A program made the position numbers and the translations under genes. A DNA stretch of 64,000 bases from UBA2779 sp965232615 (GTDB lineage: Bacteria > Spirochaetota > Spirochaetia > DSM-2461), in NCBI GenBank assembly GCA_965232615.1, contig OZ246985.1:2418001-2482000 (forward strand). The letters are read 5' to 3'. This document shows, one piece after another, positions 62,257 through 64,000 of this stretch; the stretch's first letter is position 1, and each line of letters opens with the position of its first letter. The notes under the pieces were generated by a model, which saw only the letters and a program-made list of their open reading frames with translations, made no database searches and was not told the DNA's origin.

Positions 62257-62668
62257 GGCAACCTCTATAAAACCGTTTTTGGAATTTGGCGCAATGGCGG
62301 TGCGTTCCTCGGAGCTTTGCTCCTGCGGTACGCACCTGCTTAATTTTTTACTTGATGCAAGGCGGCCTGTCTGCGTGCGGACACGCACAGGCAGGCAAAA
62401 GTGGAGCTAGCTTAAGCAGTTGGCGGTGCGTTCCTCGGAGCTTTGCTCCTGCGGTACGCACCTGCTTAATTTTTTACTTGATGCAAGGCGGCCTGTCTGC
62501 GTGCGGACACGCACAGGCAGGCAAAAGTGGAGCTAGCTTAAGCAGTTGGCGGTGCGTTCCTCGGAGCTTTGCTCCTGCGGTACGCACCTGCTTATGTGAG
62601 CATTTTGACAACGCAGCAGCGAGGAAAAAATCAAGCCGGAAAGGAAATAAGGTTTTTTTGAGGTGCCC
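62257..62668. mobile_element. Family-1 MITE with three tandem 126-bp units (412 bp)
   Basis: Ends GGCAACCTCT and TTTTTTTGAGGTGCCC, flanked by TACA on both sides (62253-62256, 62669-62672). Hairpin cores begin at 62299, 62425 and 62551, exactly 126 bp apart; each unit also contains a second hairpin (GCCTGTC...GACAGGC-like, near 62367-62402). The apparent open frames across it are by-products of the 126-bp period. 62016-62256, upstream of acs, shows no other feature. Confidence 0.88.
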
Positions 62669-62713
62669 TACAGGGGAAATGCCCCTGTCATATCCAGACA
62701 ATCCAATGTGCAG

Positions 62714-63547
62714 CTACCAGACGGCAATACAGACAATACCCGTAATCGCCATAATAAATCCGGTCAGTCTCAACACCCCCATTTTCTCATGGAATACAAT
62801 CTTTTGAAGCAGAACTGTTGGAGCAGGATAAAGAGCAACCAGTGTTGATACGACGATGAGCAGCCCTGATCGTGCTGCAAGCAGAAAGAGAATATTTGCC
62901 CCCATATCGAGAATACCTGCCCCCAGAGCTGCAATCCTTGTTCCCCGAGTAAGTATCAAAGGTTGACGGCGTAATAATGCCAGTAACAGAAGAGCTGGCA
63001 CTCCGGCTGTTCGAGCCGCAAGGAGCGGTAGAAGACCAGAATTGTCTCCGCTTCGGGAAATAAGAATGAAAAACCCTCCAAACCCCAGTCCTGAGATGAA
63101 TCCACTGCGCAGGGAGTCTTTGACAGAATGACCTGAATAATCCTTTTCCAATGAAAGCAGTACTGTGGCTGGAACAGCCAGTCCCACTCCCATCCAATCC
63201 AGAAGATCAGGACGTTCCCCGACAAAAACTCCAAATAGAACCGGTAAGATGGTTCCGGTTACAGCAGAAACCGGAGAAACAATGGCAGCCAATCCTGTCG
63301 ATAATCCATGGTAAAGAAATCCAATACCTGCTGATCCTGCCATACCCGCTGCCATTCCCCAAAGCCAGGAATCCAGAGACAGATGGAACGGTCCCAGAAA
63401 TGGCTGAACAACCAGAACCGTTACAGCACCCATGAGTTGAGACCAGATTACAACAGAAAGGATGGGACTTCGCCTTGCAACCAGACCTCCAGTAAAGTCA
63501 GCACAGCCATAGAATAGCGAAGCAAGAATGGCAAGAATTACAGTCAC
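62714..63547 (-). CDS. EamA/DMT family transporter
   Basis: 277 residues, about ten transmembrane helices in two EamA repeats. It starts with MTVILAILASLFYGCADFTG, then VSAVTGTILPVLFGVFVGERPDLLDWMGVGL at the end of the first repeat, and a matching VVSTLVALYPAPTVLLQKIVFHEK in the second. Drug/metabolite exporter type; substrate unknown. Its 3' end lies 45 bp from the repeat cluster. Confidence 0.85.
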   Translation of the reverse strand: MTVILAILASLFYGCADFTGGLVARRSPILSVVIWSQLMGAVTVLVVQPFLGPFHLSLDSWLWGMAAGMAGSAGIGFLYHGLSTGLAAIVSPVSAVTGTILPVLFGVFVGERPDLLDWMGVGLAVPATVLLSLEKDYSGHSVKDSLRSGFISGLGFGGFFILISRSGDNSGLLPLLAARTAGVPALLLLALLRRQPLILTRGTRIAALGAGILDMGANILFLLAARSGLLIVVSTLVALYPAPTVLLQKIVFHEKMGVLRLTGFIMAITGIVCIAVW

Positions 63548-63689
63548 TCAAATCCTCCATGATGAACAAAGCTGAAAGACAGTACTATGTTCACTTGTTC
63601 CACACAATAGACAAATTCACTGGAATCATGCCCTCCGGAAACGAACGAGTGCTTCACGAATTGAGTTTGATTTGGCAACTGCCAATTTC

Positions 63690-64000
63690 TCAAACAGGAG
63701 ACTGAATGTTTTCCCATCCCCCGCTGCCTCCAGAGCGGAATACAGCGTCGATTATCTTCATATTTACAATACTGTCGGAACCGGGGATCGAGGCAGTATC
63801 ACCGTTCCGGAGTGATTGAGTGAAGTCTTCAAGCATCATCCTGTACTGGTCTGCCGGGCCACATGGAACCTCTCTCTGACTACTGCCATCATTGATAACA
63901 AGAAGAAGCGGAACGTCGGGATGAGCATTAAATGGCCGTATAATCTCCAGGGAACCCTTGCTTCCGAACACTGAAACCTTCTGACGAGGAGCCATTCTTG
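63690..64000 (-). CDS. Gfo/Idh/MocA oxidoreductase, C-terminal part (5' truncated by window end)
   Basis: The visible 103 codons are the C-terminal end of an NAD(P)-dependent sugar dehydrogenase-like protein: RQKVSVFGSKGSLEI, then DQYRMMLEDFTQSLRNGD and IVNMKIIDAVFRSG, the usual last strand and helices of myo-inositol 2-dehydrogenase relatives. The frame is open through base 64000, so the Met at 63995 is internal. Substrate unknown. Confidence 0.8.
   Translation of the reverse strand, partial: RMAPRQKVSVFGSKGSLEIIRPFNAHPDVPLLLVINDGSSQREVPCGPADQYRMMLEDFTQSLRNGDTASIPGSDSIVNMKIIDAVFRSGGSGGWENIQSPV

Noticed and set aside
62299..62588. CRISPR-like regular repeat
   Set aside because: The period is 126 bp and the whole unit, spacer included, is repeated, so there are no unique spacers; no cas genes are nearby.
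62286..62807. 173-codon open frame with three repeats of WRCVPRSFAPAVRTC
   Set aside because: It is read through the 126-bp tandem units of a MITE; 126 is a multiple of three, so any frame without a stop in one unit stays open. No ribosome site, and the same hairpin is open in the opposite strand as well.
1..64000. tRNA, rRNA or riboswitch genes
   Set aside because: No cloverleaf, rRNA segment or known riboswitch core was recognised in the intergenic regions by eye; a covariance-model scan would be needed to exclude small ones.

Overview
The window looks like a chromosomal segment of a free-living spirochaete (Spirochaetaceae or close relative); no species is claimed. Support: a TatT-TatP-TatQM-type TRAP operon laid out like Treponema pallidum TP0956-TP0958, the order dnaN-recF-DUF721-rpmH-rnpA-yidD-yidC-jag, a yejABEF peptide importer, GatCAB next to an archaeal-type AspRS, and several lipoproteins. 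No rRNA, tRNA or CRISPR array was recognised. The window opens inside a GGDEF-DHH phosphoesterase gene and closes inside a Gfo/Idh oxidoreductase gene.

Layout. 1-7110: GGDEF-DHH protein, thioesterase, gatCAB, archaeal-type aspS (together the indirect route to Asn-tRNA/Gln-tRNA), gcvH. 7226-18290: surface-glycan island with a legionaminic/sialic-acid type nonulosonate pathway (legB, legC, neuD and neuB remnants, legG, ptmE; on the other strand glycosyltransferase, SDR, CMP-nonulosonate synthase, Gfo/Idh, second transferase; then a Wzx-like flippase). The pathway is broken: neuD and neuB survive only as scraps, and legG carries an inserted mobile element plus an internal deletion. 18721-22262: tpx and an nfeD-floA membrane cluster. 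22526-27780: a directly duplicated lipoprotein locus separated by an IS1380-family element. 28440-37478: replication and membrane-biogenesis housekeeping genes, thrC and murA. 37479-44719: DnaA-box region, two outer-membrane-type proteins, a HAD nucleotidase, leuS. 44991-62015: mutY, TRAP transporter, acyP, M16 peptidase, yejFEBA, acs. 62016-64000: repeat cluster, EamA transporter, partial oxidoreductase.

Two things stand out. (1) The two duplicated lipoproteins end in DUF1566-type C-terminal domains that are nearly identical except for a 32-codon block. In it 17 codons are non-synonymously different, and almost all of those are NNC codons, the footprint expected of a diversity-generating retroelement (DGR) acting on AAC codons. 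Each block is followed at the same distance by a perfect 14-bp-stem, 4-nt-loop hairpin. I see no reverse transcriptase or template repeat in the window, so they would be remote targets. (2) A family of small non-autonomous elements with ends GGGCACCTCTAAAAA, 4-bp target duplications and a conserved internal hairpin, sometimes amplified as 126-bp tandem units, is scattered through the window. One copy sits inside legG with a clean TATA duplication, and its removal restores the reading frame. A second, related family has ends GAGYCTGTCGGACTTA.
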